Part shown: positions 39,324 through 47,711 of the stretch, piece by piece
Layout of the letters: the number at the start of each line of letters is the position of its first letter
How positions within the stretch are numbered: position 1 is the first letter of the stretch
Source of the DNA: Terrisporobacter glycolicus ATCC 14880 = DSM 1288
GTDB taxonomy: Bacteria; Bacillota; Clostridia; Peptostreptococcales; Peptostreptococcaceae
NCBI RefSeq assembly: GCF_036812735.1
Contig: NZ_CP117523.1
Location: forward strand, 372,001 to 436,000
Reading direction: 5' to 3'
Length of the DNA stretch: 64,000 bases
Made by a program: the position numbers and the translations under genes
The notes under the pieces: model-generated
The model's input: only the letters and a program-made list of their open reading frames with translations
What the model was told of the DNA's origin: nothing
Database searches by the model: none

Positions 39324-39830
39324 ATGAAGATGAGCAAGAATGATTATATAAAACCTAATAAGATATTTTTTGATAAAGAATGGGTAATGTCTAATATATA
39401 TGAGACACAAGAAGAGTTTTTTGAAAAAGGGGAATTCGCTTTAGGATGCATAGTTGCAGCTAACAATAAGCTTTTTAAAAGAGGATTTTTAGATTTACCA
39501 GGATACATAATATACACTTTTGATGGATATTATGAAGAGAACTTTGAAGAGTTTGAAGAACTTGCATCTAAAGTCTATGATTTGGGAGGAACAAAACAAG
39601 AGGATAAGTCTTTAAAAAAGATAGCTTATTTATTAGAAGATATGATGGAGAATGATTTTGGGATAAGGTTGCCTTTAGAAATGACAGATGGAAGAGAGGT
39701 ATTTTTTTCATCAATAATGTTTAATAGAAAGTACTTACCAGGCAAAAAGTTAACAGGAAGAGTTTACCCACTACATATTTTAAGAGGTAGAAAACCAGAT
39801 GTAATGTTAATACCACATTGGTATTGGTAG
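39324..39830 (+). CDS. Hypothetical protein, 168 residues, coupled to the upstream gene
   Basis: I do not recognise this acidic soluble protein. It has no signal peptide or cysteine motif and ends in VMLIPHWYW. ATG 39324 is chosen because GAGGAGG at about 39308-39314, inside the end of the upstream gene, is a good ribosome site. A longer frame from 39264 would overlap the membrane segment of the upstream gene. ATG 39330 is also possible. Translational coupling suggests a shared task with the 452-residue membrane protein. Confidence 0.72.
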   Translation: MKMSKNDYIKPNKIFFDKEWVMSNIYETQEEFFEKGEFALGCIVAANNKLFKRGFLDLPGYIIYTFDGYYEENFEEFEELASKVYDLGGTKQEDKSLKKIAYLLEDMMENDFGIRLPLEMTDGREVFFSSIMFNRKYLPGKKLTGRVYPLHILRGRKPDVMLIPHWYW

Positions 39831-39853
39831 AAAATATGATATTTCATTGTAAA

Positions 39854-39882
39854 AGAATAATCGTTATGATTATTCTTCTTTT
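39854..39882 (+). terminator. Intrinsic terminator
   Basis: A perfect 9-bp stem (39854-39862 with 39868-39876) is followed by Ts. Confidence 0.85.
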
Positions 39883-39979
39883 TTGTATATGAATGTAAAT
39901 CTTAACAAAAGTTAAGAATTACTTATTAGGGGCTTAATATTTGTTTTTTATTATGTAATAGAAAAGGAGATGATATATT

Positions 39980-40675
39980 ATGAAATTAAAAAACAAATTA
40001 GTAGGAATTATAGTTATTTTAGGAACGATAATATTTGTAGGAGGAAATAACCCTTTAGTAGGATTATCAAATCACAAGAATTCTTATATAAGTGAAAATA
40101 GTGCAAATACCAGTACAAAGAACAGTAAATATCTTATGTTAGTTAATAAGAAAAATCCATTAAATCTTGATTATGAGCCTAAAAATTTGGTTAAACCAAA
40201 TGTGAAATTTTTAAGTAGTACTAGTGAAGAATGTAGACAAATGGATGAAACTGCAGCAAAAGCTTTGGAAGAATTATTCCAAGGAGCTAAAGAAGAAAAT
40301 ATAATTCTTTTAGGATCTTCAGCATATAGATCTTACAGAAGTCAGGTTAGGGTTCTTAATGATGAGATTAGTTCAAAGGGTGTAAACTATGCCAATAAAT
40401 ATGTGGCTAAGCCAGGCAACAGTGAGCATCAAAGTGGATTAGCAATAGATGTAACAAATGAGGCAAGATGTTTTGACAAAACAAGTCCAGAGGCACAGTG
40501 GTTAGCAAATAATGCTCACAGATTTGGATTTATATTACGTTATCTAGAGGGAAAAGAAAATATCACAGGATATAATTATGAGCCATGGCATATCAGATAT
40601 GTGGGTAAAGATGCAGCAAAAGAGATTCATAAAAGAAATATTACTTTAGAGGAGTATTTAAATGATATGGTATAA
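39980..40675 (+). CDS. D-alanyl-D-alanine carboxypeptidase, VanY/M15B family
   Basis: This zinc peptidase should trim the terminal D-alanine from peptidoglycan stem peptides. The 231-residue protein has an N-terminal membrane anchor (residues 8-25) and the M15B catalytic pattern: SSAYRSYRSQ, the zinc-binding SEHQSGLAID with its His and Asp, and EPWHIRYV with the second His. It acts outside the membrane. The response regulator follows 24 bases later and the sensor kinase after that, the VanY-VanR-VanS type of grouping. No VanG/VanB ligase or serine racemase is nearby, so it does not confer glycopeptide resistance by itself in the usual way. Confidence 0.9.
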   Translation: MKLKNKLVGIIVILGTIIFVGGNNPLVGLSNHKNSYISENSANTSTKNSKYLMLVNKKNPLNLDYEPKNLVKPNVKFLSSTSEECRQMDETAAKALEELFQGAKEENIILLGSSAYRSYRSQVRVLNDEISSKGVNYANKYVAKPGNSEHQSGLAIDVTNEARCFDKTSPEAQWLANNAHRFGFILRYLEGKENITGYNYEPWHIRYVGKDAAKEIHKRNITLEEYLNDMV

Positions 40676-40699
40676 TAAGGTAAACATAAGGAGGGAGTT

Positions 40700-41389
40700 A
40701 TGGCTAGTAAAATTCTTGTAGTAGATGATGAAAAAGAAATTAGAAATTTAATTGAAATATATTTGAAAAATGAAGGTTATACTGTGATAAAAGCCAGTAA
40801 TGGAGAGGAAGCTCTTAAGGTATTGGAAAAAGAGGAAATACAACTTATGATACTAGATATAATGATGCCAAAGATGGATGGAATGGAAGTATGCAGAAGG
40901 GTTAGAGAACATTTAAATATACCTATTCTTATGCTTAGTGCTAAGTCTGAAGACATGGACAAGATTGCGGGTATTATGACTGGGGCAGACGATTATTTAA
41001 CAAAGCCTTTTAATCCATTGGAATTATCAGTAAGAGTAAAGGCACTTCTTAGAAGAACTTATTATTTTAATAACATGAACAAAGAAGAAGATATTATAAA
41101 TATTGAAACTTTGACTATAGATAAAAATAATAGAACAGTTAAAGTTGGAGACACAGAAATAACTTTTACAGCGAGGGAGTTTGATATTTTATATTTACTA
41201 GGTAGCAATAGGGGGAGAGTTTATAGTTCGGAAGAAATATTTACTAAGGTATGGAAAGAAGATTATTTTGGTTCAAACAACACGGTTATGGTTCACATGA
41301 GTAGAATAAGAGAAAAGTTAGAAAAATATATAGAAGGAAATAAAATAATTCAAACTGTATGGGGAGTTGGTTATAAAATTGAAAAATAA
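40700..41389 (+). CDS. OmpR-family response regulator (VanR-like)
   Basis: This 229-residue regulator has a receiver domain with the acidic pair Asp9-Asp10, the phosphate-accepting Asp53 (MILDIMMPKMDG) and the switch lysine in LTKPFNPLE. A winged-helix DNA-binding domain follows (FTAREFDILYLL; VHMSRIREKLE; WGVGYKIE). The pattern is VanR-like. It lies between the carboxypeptidase and the kinase, and its end overlaps the kinase start by 11 bases. It probably controls the carboxypeptidase in response to a cell-envelope signal. Confidence 0.93.
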   Translation: MASKILVVDDEKEIRNLIEIYLKNEGYTVIKASNGEEALKVLEKEEIQLMILDIMMPKMDGMEVCRRVREHLNIPILMLSAKSEDMDKIAGIMTGADDYLTKPFNPLELSVRVKALLRRTYYFNNMNKEEDIINIETLTIDKNNRTVKVGDTEITFTAREFDILYLLGSNRGRVYSSEEIFTKVWKEDYFGSNNTVMVHMSRIREKLEKYIEGNKIIQTVWGVGYKIEK

Positions 41390-42515
41390 AAGAAGGATTT
41401 TTAAATATATAATAATCAGCGCTTTAGAATTTGTAATAAGTGTAATATTAAGCTTAGCTACTTTTTGGATATTATATAAAGTAACTTATGATTTATATAT
41501 TAATTATCGAACTCCAATATTAAATGTAGTAATTAAAGCTTTGTTTAGATTGAACGATAATTTTTTTGCAGGAAATATATACGGAATTATAGGAATTTTA
41601 ATTTTTCTTTCAATATATTCTCTTATTACTTATAAGAAGTATAGAAATGTATCACTGTTAGTGGATAATGTGGAAGAAATGTCAAAAGGAAATTTGGACA
41701 AGAAAATAGAGATAAAATCAAGGGGAGATATTGATCAAGTAGCACAAAATATTAATAGTATAGTTGAGCAGCTGAAAGATATAACTGTGGAAGAGAGGAA
41801 AGCTCAACAAACTAAGACGGACTTGATTACAAATGTATCTCACGATTTAAGAACACCTTTAACTTCAGTTATAGGATATTTAAATCTTATTGAAGAAGGA
41901 AGATACAAGGATGAAGTGGAGCTTATGTACTACGTGGATATAGCTTACGAAAAATCTTTAAACTTAAACATACTGATTAACGATTTATTTGAACTTACTA
42001 AAATGCAAAATAGAGTTGTTAATTTTAATAAAGTAGAACTAAATTTAGTAGAGCTAATAGGTCAGTTAATTTCTCAGTTTGAAATACAATTTAGACAAGA
42101 AAATATGAATTGTAGAATAGACTTTTCTGTGGACAAACTTATATTAAATGCTGATCCAATTAAGTTAGTAAGAGCTTTTGAAAATCTTATTACAAATGCC
42201 ATGAGATATGGAAAAGATGGACATTATGTGGATATAAAAGTATTTACAGAAAAGAAAATGGCAGTAGTCCAGGTAATAAATTATGGAGAGCCTATTCCAA
42301 TACTGGATCTACCTCATATATTTGATAGATTTTATAGAGTAGAAAAATCAAGAAATACATTCAAAGGTGGCTCAGGTTTAGGACTTGCCATTACAAAAAA
42401 TATTATAGAAGCTCATGATGGAAGTATTTGTGCTATTAGCAATAATGAAAGTACTATTTTTGAAGTTAAAATACCATATTTAGATGAAGATAAACTCTAC
42501 AAGTTAACAGAATAA
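41379..42515 (+). CDS. Sensor histidine kinase (VanS-like)
   Basis: This membrane kinase has two N-terminal transmembrane segments (about residues 10-35 and 65-85) with a short external loop. A HAMP linker and the phosphoacceptor motif VSHDLRTPLTS follow, then ATP-binding boxes (ENLITNAMRYG; GGSGLGLAI). The start is not certain. TTG 41379 lies 12 bases after GGGGAG, while TTG 41367 directly abuts that site. Either start overlaps the response regulator gene. The kinase should phosphorylate the adjacent VanR-like regulator. Confidence 0.9.
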   Translation: MKNKRRIFKYIIISALEFVISVILSLATFWILYKVTYDLYINYRTPILNVVIKALFRLNDNFFAGNIYGIIGILIFLSIYSLITYKKYRNVSLLVDNVEEMSKGNLDKKIEIKSRGDIDQVAQNINSIVEQLKDITVEERKAQQTKTDLITNVSHDLRTPLTSVIGYLNLIEEGRYKDEVELMYYVDIAYEKSLNLNILINDLFELTKMQNRVVNFNKVELNLVELIGQLISQFEIQFRQENMNCRIDFSVDKLILNADPIKLVRAFENLITNAMRYGKDGHYVDIKVFTEKKMAVVQVINYGEPIPILDLPHIFDRFYRVEKSRNTFKGGSGLGLAITKNIIEAHDGSICAISNNESTIFEVKIPYLDEDKLYKLTE

Positions 42516-42631
42516 TCTGTGGCTTGGAGAGTTTTTTATTTTATTTAGGGTATAAATAATTTATAGCAAATTACACAATCTATGAGAAGTAAGATTTTAC
42601 ATAAAATATATAAATAAAAAGAGGTGGAAAA

Positions 42632-44128
42632 ATGGCACAGGAAAATCAAAGTAATAATATGGGCTGGAATTTTGATAATAGTTATAAAAATTTACCAAGG
42701 TCTTTTTATAGTGAAATAGATTTAAATCCAGTGAGAAAATCAGAGCTAGTTGTTTTAAATAAGCCTTTAGCAGAAGAGTTGAAATTAAACACAGAATCAT
42801 TGAAAAGTGAAGAAGGTTTACAAGTTTTAGCTGGAAATAAAAAAGTTGAAGGCGGTGCATATATTGCACAGGCTTATAGTGGTCATCAATTTGGCAATTT
42901 CACAATGTTAGGTGATGGAAGAGCCGTTTTAATTGGTGAACAAAAACTGGATAATAAAACTTCAGTGACAGGTTTTGATACAAATAGATATGATATTCAG
43001 TTGAAGGGAAGTGGAAAAACACCGTATTCTCGTGGTGGTGATGGAAGGGCAGTACTTGGACCAATGCTGCGTGAGTATATAATTAGTGAAGCTATGTACA
43101 ACCTTGGAATACCAACAACTCGCAGTTTAGCAGTAGTAAAAACAGGAGAAAATATTTATAGAGAATATGTGAAAGAAGGGGCCATACTTACTAGAGTTGC
43201 AACAAGTCATCTTAGATTTGGAACTTTTGAATATGCTTCAAACTACTTGGGAAAAGAAGAAGTGAAAAAATTAGCTGATTATGCCATCGAGAGACATTAC
43301 CCTTACGTGAGAAGTAATGAAAATAAATATTTGAGTTTTCTAAAAGAAGTAACAAAAGCTCATGCAGAATTAACTGCTAAATGGCTATGTGTTGGTTTTA
43401 TTCATGGAGTAATGAATACAGACAATATGACTATTAGTGGAGAGACTATTGATTATGGACCTTGTGCATTTATGGATATTTATAATCCAGACACTGTATT
43501 TAGTTCTATTGATTATCATGGAAGATATGCTTACAAAAATCAGCCTAAAATGGCATCTTGGAATATATGCAGATTTGCAGAAACACTGTTACCTTTAATA
43601 AGTGAAGATGGGGATACTGCCATAGATCTGGCACAAAAGGCAATATTTGAGTTTTCTGATTTGCATTTTAAGTATTGGTTCTCAAAAATGAGAAGTAAAC
43701 TAGGGTTGTTCAATGAAGAGGCTATGGATAAGGCTATAATAGAAGATTTATTGACTATGATGGAAAAATATAAAGAAGATTATACAAATACTTTTTTATC
43801 GTTAACTTATAGAAAAAACATGAACAGAGGAATGTTCCTTACAGCTGAATTTACAAACTGGTATAAAAATTGGCAAGAAAGATTGGAAAGACAAGAAGAG
43901 TCTATTGAGGAAGCTTATGAGCTTATGAAAACGTCAAATCCAGTAGTTATACCAAGGAATCACAGAGTAGAAGAAGCATTGGATGCAGCAGATAATGGAG
44001 ACTTCACAGTAATGGAAAATTTGCTTTCTGTTATTAGTAATCCTTATGAATATAAAGTAGAGTGTGAAAAATATTTTGATTTGCCACAACCGTCAGATTT
44101 ACCTTATAGAACTTATTGTGGAACATAA
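42632..44128 (+). CDS. selO: Protein adenylyltransferase SelO (YdiU/UPF0061)
   Basis: SelO is a pseudokinase that transfers AMP to protein side chains, linked to redox stress. The 498-residue protein has [13 protein letters not shown]-type binding segments ([32 protein letters not shown]), the [11 protein letters not shown] motif and the metal-binding NTDNMTISG and DYGPCAFMD. It ends in TYCGT, with cysteine third from the end. Eukaryotic SelO has selenocysteine at the same position. It is somewhat shorter than the human protein. It appears monocistronic. Confidence 0.93.
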   Translation: MAQENQSNNMGWNFDNSYKNLPRSFYSEIDLNPVRKSELVVLNKPLAEELKLNTESLKSEEGLQVLAGNKKVEGGAYIAQAYSGHQFGNFTMLGDGRAVLIGEQKLDNKTSVTGFDTNRYDIQLKGSGKTPYSRGGDGRAVLGPMLREYIISEAMYNLGIPTTRSLAVVKTGENIYREYVKEGAILTRVATSHLRFGTFEYASNYLGKEEVKKLADYAIERHYPYVRSNENKYLSFLKEVTKAHAELTAKWLCVGFIHGVMNTDNMTISGETIDYGPCAFMDIYNPDTVFSSIDYHGRYAYKNQPKMASWNICRFAETLLPLISEDGDTAIDLAQKAIFEFSDLHFKYWFSKMRSKLGLFNEEAMDKAIIEDLLTMMEKYKEDYTNTFLSLTYRKNMNRGMFLTAEFTNWYKNWQERLERQEESIEEAYELMKTSNPVVIPRNHRVEEALDAADNGDFTVMENLLSVISNPYEYKVECEKYFDLPQPSDLPYRTYCGT

Positions 44129-44133
44129 GAATA

Positions 44134-44175
44134 ACCCTATATAAGTGAACTTATATTTGCCCACTTATATAGGGT
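44134..44175. terminator. Terminator hairpin between convergent selO and muramidase genes
   Basis: A perfect 14-bp inverted repeat (44134-44147 with 44162-44175) lies between the stop codons of the converging genes and can serve both. T-runs are short. Confidence 0.7.
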
Positions 44176-44194
44176 ATTTATATATTTAATGTAA

Positions 44195-46642
44195 TTATAT
44201 TTTTATATAACTTCCAACCACATACCCAGTATAGCTTTTATACTTAACTTTATACCATCCAGATGATAGCTTATTAACAATCTCGATAGTAGTGTTTTTA
44301 GGAATGGTAGTTATAATACTAGAAGAAGTAGAAGTACTTTTTCTAAGGTTAAGATTAGCAGAAGTAACACCTTTATTTGAAGACGATGTATTAGAATTAC
44401 TGCCATTTAATTTAACATAATCTTTAGAAACATATCCAGTATTACCTTTGTATTTAACTTTATACCATTTAGAGTTAGATTTATCAACAATCTCAATAGT
44501 AGTATTTTTAGGAATAGTAGCTATAATACTAGAAGAAGTAGAAGCACTCTTTCTAAAGTTAACATTGGCAGAAGTGATGCCTTTTTCAGAAGAAGGAGTA
44601 CTAGTGTTATTATCATCACTGCCACTACCATTTAACTTTACATAATCCTTAGAAACATATCCAGTATTACCTTTGTATTTAACCTTATACCAACCAGAAG
44701 TAGATTTATCAACAACTTCAACAGTAGTATTTTTAGGAATAGTAGCTATAATACTAGAAGAAGTAGAAGAACTTTTTCTAAAATTAACATTGGCAGTAGT
44801 AACGCCTTTTTCAGAAGAAGGAGTACTAGTGTTATCATCATCACTGCCACTACCATTTAACTTTACATAATCCTTAGAAACATATCCAGTATTACCTTTG
44901 TATTTAACTTTATACCATTTAGAGTTAGATTTATCAATAACTTCAACAGTAGTATTTTTAGGGATAGTAGCTATAATACTAGAAGAAGTAGAAGCACTCT
45001 TTCTAAAATTAACATTGGCAGTAGTAACGCCTTTTTCAGAAGAAGGAGTACTAGTGTTATCATCATCACTGCCACTACCATTTAACTTTACATAATCCTT
45101 AGAAACATATCCAGTATTACCTTTGTATTTAACCTTATACCAACCAGAAGTAGATTTATCAACAACTTCAACAGTAGTATTTTTAGGGATAGTAGCTATA
45201 ATACTAGAAGAAGTAGAAGCACTCTTTCTAAAATTAACATTGGCAGTAGTAACGCCTTTTTCAAAAGAAGGAGTACTAGTGTTATCATCATCACTGCCAC
45301 TACCATTTAACTTTACATAATCCTTAGAAACATATCCAGTATTACCTTTGTATTTAACCTTATACCAACCAGAAGTAGATTTATCAACAATTTCAACAGT
45401 AGTATTTTTAGGAATAGTTTCTATAATACTAGAAGAAGTAGAAGCACTCTTTCTAAAGTTAACATTAGCAGTAGTAACCCCTTGATTTCCAGAAGGAGTA
45501 CTTGTATCATCATTACCAGAGTTACCACCAAAAGTTTTTAAGCAAGTATAATTCAAATCAACATATCCACTTATGCCAGGAACAGAGCCTTTTTCTGAGT
45601 ACTGCCACATAGAGTATGGTTTTCCAAAGGTATTAGTGGAAGAATATTGAGCCACCCATAAATTATTAGAATTAATAAGATCATTAGTGAAGTATGAACT
45701 ACTGAAATCTTTATTAGTATATATACCTGAAGTATATCCTTTGGATTCAACTTTATTAAGAAATGAATTAGCCATTCTTGTAGCCAAGTCCTTTGTTACT
45801 TTTACGCCATTGTTATTTGCATATCTGACGCTATCATACTCAAAATCGAAAAACACAGGGTATGTAATACTATTTTTATAAGGCGATATGGCATTTAAGC
45901 AAGCTTGAGCCTCGATAGCAGCATTTTCAGGAGTAGTTGCATAACTAAACCAATATACACCTATTTTAAGTCCAACACTTTTTGCACCTTCAATATAAGT
46001 TTTGAATTTTGGGTCTATAGTAGATGTTCCATATCCAGCTCTTATAATAACGTAGTCAACACCAGAATTTTTTACACTACTCCAATTGATAGTTCCGTTC
46101 CATTTACTTACATCTATACCTTTTTCAATTGGATTTAATTTTAAATAAGATGCTTGAACATATCCTTGTTTACCTTTGAAATCAATTTTGTACCAATCGC
46201 TACTTTTACCTAGTATTTCAACAGTTTCACTGATTTTTAATGTACCAATTACACCATTTGAAGTAGATGGACCACTTCTTACACTTAAAGAACTTGATGT
46301 TACACTTCCGCTACCAATAGCTTTTGGGTTAGATAAAGTTGCTTTTTGAGGAGAAAGAGCCACTCTATTAGACATAAAGGTTCTATAATTGCTTTCCCCC
46401 ATACTGCCCATACTATAAGTTTTGTTTTCCTCAGGGTCCGGTTGATATTTAGGTGAATCTTTGGAAACTTTGTTTTGAGAATTTGTACCTACTTTTATTT
46501 CAAAATCATCATCGGATAAAATAGTAACGTCGCTACTTGATTTTGACTTAATTGAATCTGCATTTGCTATGATCATTAGATTTTGAGAAGTGATAGCAAT
46601 ACCTAAGGACATAGCCAAAAAAGATTTATCTTTTTTATTCAT
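44195..46642 (-). CDS. Secreted GH25 muramidase with seven SH3 domains
   Basis: This 815-residue exported lysozyme-like enzyme should cleave peptidoglycan glycan strands. After a signal peptide (about 1-28) and a polar spacer comes one SH3b domain (about 110-170). The glycosyl hydrolase 25 domain (about 173-370) begins KGIDVSKWNG and has the catalytic acidic pair in FFDFEYD near residue 265. Six C-terminal SH3b repeats (about 385-815) follow, each around GYVSKDYVKLNG, and should bind wall peptide. GGGGGAAT precedes the start on the minus strand. No holin or phage gene is near, so this is a cell-wall hydrolase of the host rather than a phage lysin, although it may have phage ancestry. Confidence 0.93.
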   Translation of the reverse strand: MNKKDKSFLAMSLGIAITSQNLMIIANADSIKSKSSSDVTILSDDDFEIKVGTNSQNKVSKDSPKYQPDPEENKTYSMGSMGESNYRTFMSNRVALSPQKATLSNPKAIGSGSVTSSSLSVRSGPSTSNGVIGTLKISETVEILGKSSDWYKIDFKGKQGYVQASYLKLNPIEKGIDVSKWNGTINWSSVKNSGVDYVIIRAGYGTSTIDPKFKTYIEGAKSVGLKIGVYWFSYATTPENAAIEAQACLNAISPYKNSITYPVFFDFEYDSVRYANNNGVKVTKDLATRMANSFLNKVESKGYTSGIYTNKDFSSSYFTNDLINSNNLWVAQYSSTNTFGKPYSMWQYSEKGSVPGISGYVDLNYTCLKTFGGNSGNDDTSTPSGNQGVTTANVNFRKSASTSSSIIETIPKNTTVEIVDKSTSGWYKVKYKGNTGYVSKDYVKLNGSGSDDDNTSTPSFEKGVTTANVNFRKSASTSSSIIATIPKNTTVEVVDKSTSGWYKVKYKGNTGYVSKDYVKLNGSGSDDDNTSTPSSEKGVTTANVNFRKSASTSSSIIATIPKNTTVEVIDKSNSKWYKVKYKGNTGYVSKDYVKLNGSGSDDDNTSTPSSEKGVTTANVNFRKSSSTSSSIIATIPKNTTVEVVDKSTSGWYKVKYKGNTGYVSKDYVKLNGSGSDDNNTSTPSSEKGITSANVNFRKSASTSSSIIATIPKNTTIEIVDKSNSKWYKVKYKGNTGYVSKDYVKLNGSNSNTSSSNKGVTSANLNLRKSTSTSSSIITTIPKNTTIEIVNKLSSGWYKVKYKSYTGYVVGSYIKI
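44420..45480 (-). repeat. Tandem 225-bp repeats encoding SH3b domains
   Basis: Near-identical 225-base units (75 codons) recur in register across this stretch. For example, the segment encoding the GNTGYVSKDYVKL core recurs with exact 225-base spacing at least four times. Copies alternate between two variants, TSGWYKVKY and NSKWYKVKY. The high nucleotide identity suggests recent duplication and possible copy-number change by recombination. Confidence 0.9.
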
Positions 46643-46838
46643 ATTATTCCCCCTTTTAGTTAGTATAAATTACCATAAATTGAAAATATATATAAATTAT
46701 ATAATAAATGTATATGGTTTTGTCTAAATAATTCAATAATTAACTTTTTATTTTTGTACCTATTTTATATTACGGACATTTAAGGTATTATTTTAGCGAA
46801 TGACTATAATTTATGGATTGTATACATTATATTTTAAA

Positions 46839-46856
46839 CATTACAAAAACGTAATG
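46839..46856. promoter_or_regulatory. Candidate response-regulator operator upstream of the BceAB-like transporter
   Basis: CATTAC and GTAATG form a perfect inverted repeat with a six-base spacer. It lies about 43 bases before a -10-like TATAAT (46899-46904) of the transporter operon, where BceR-type regulators usually bind. The rest of the 46643-46943 gap is the divergent promoter region of the muramidase gene, with nothing else clear. Confidence 0.5.
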
Positions 46857-46943
46857 ATAATGAAATGTACATACATATTTAAAAAAATAAAAGGTGTATA
46901 TAATAAAAGACATGAAAGATAAATTGAGGAGGATTACTTAAGG

Positions 46944-47711
46944 ATGAAAAATATATTAAGTGTTGAAAAAATAGAAAAATACTATGGAAATAAAGATAAT
47001 GTTACAAAAGCCATAGACAATATAAGTTTTAAAGTTGGTGAAGGAGAATTTGTTGGAATAATGGGCCCTAGTGGAAGTGGTAAAACAACACTTCTTAACT
47101 GTATCTCAACAATAGATACTGTTACAACTGGAAGTATAGTAATAAATGATAAAGACATTACAAGATTAAAGTCTAAAAACTTAGATAAGTTTAGACAAAA
47201 TGAGTTAGGATTTATATTCCAAGACTTTAACTTATTAGATACATTAACTGCTTATGAAAATATAGCATTGGCTTTAACAATAAAAGGAGAAAAAACTTCT
47301 GAAATAGATGGAAAAATAAAAGAAGTAGCAAAATATTTAGAAATTGAAACAGTATTAAATAAATATCCTTACCAAATGTCTGGGGGACAAAAGCAAAGGG
47401 TAGCATCAGCAAGAGCAATAGTAACAGACCCATCATTAATACTTGCTGATGAGCCAACAGGAGCACTTGACTCAAAATCTGCAAGATTATTATTAGAAAG
47501 ATTAGAAAGTCTTAATCAAGATTTAAAAGCAACCATATTAATGGTTACTCATGATGCTTTTACAGCAAGTTACGCTCATAGAATTTTATTTATAAAGGAC
47601 GGAAAAATCTTTACAGAATTAGTAAGAGGTAAAGATTCAAGAAAAGAGTTCTTTAATAGAATAATGGAAGTTATTACTCTAATAGGAGGGGATGACAACA
47701 ATGTATTCTAA
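46944..47711 (+). CDS. BceA-like ABC transporter ATP-binding protein
   Basis: This 255-residue ATPase has Walker A (GPSGSGKTT), the signature motif ([15 protein letters not shown]) and Walker B ([13 protein letters not shown]), as expected for the MacB/BceA type that powers FtsX-like permeases. In this family the complex protects against peptide antibiotics acting on lipid II or undecaprenyl phosphate, such as bacitracin and lantibiotics. GAGGAGG precedes the start. The permease gene overlaps its end by 11 bases. Confidence 0.94.
   Translation: MKNILSVEKIEKYYGNKDNVTKAIDNISFKVGEGEFVGIMGPSGSGKTTLLNCISTIDTVTTGSIVINDKDITRLKSKNLDKFRQNELGFIFQDFNLLDTLTAYENIALALTIKGEKTSEIDGKIKEVAKYLEIETVLNKYPYQMSGGQKQRVASARAIVTDPSLILADEPTGALDSKSARLLLERLESLNQDLKATILMVTHDAFTASYAHRILFIKDGKIFTELVRGKDSRKEFFNRIMEVITLIGGDDNNVF

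Noticed and set aside
44448-45320. Four regularly spaced 65-codon plus-strand frames
   Set aside because: They are antisense shadows of the 225-base SH3 repeats in the muramidase gene and share its period exactly.
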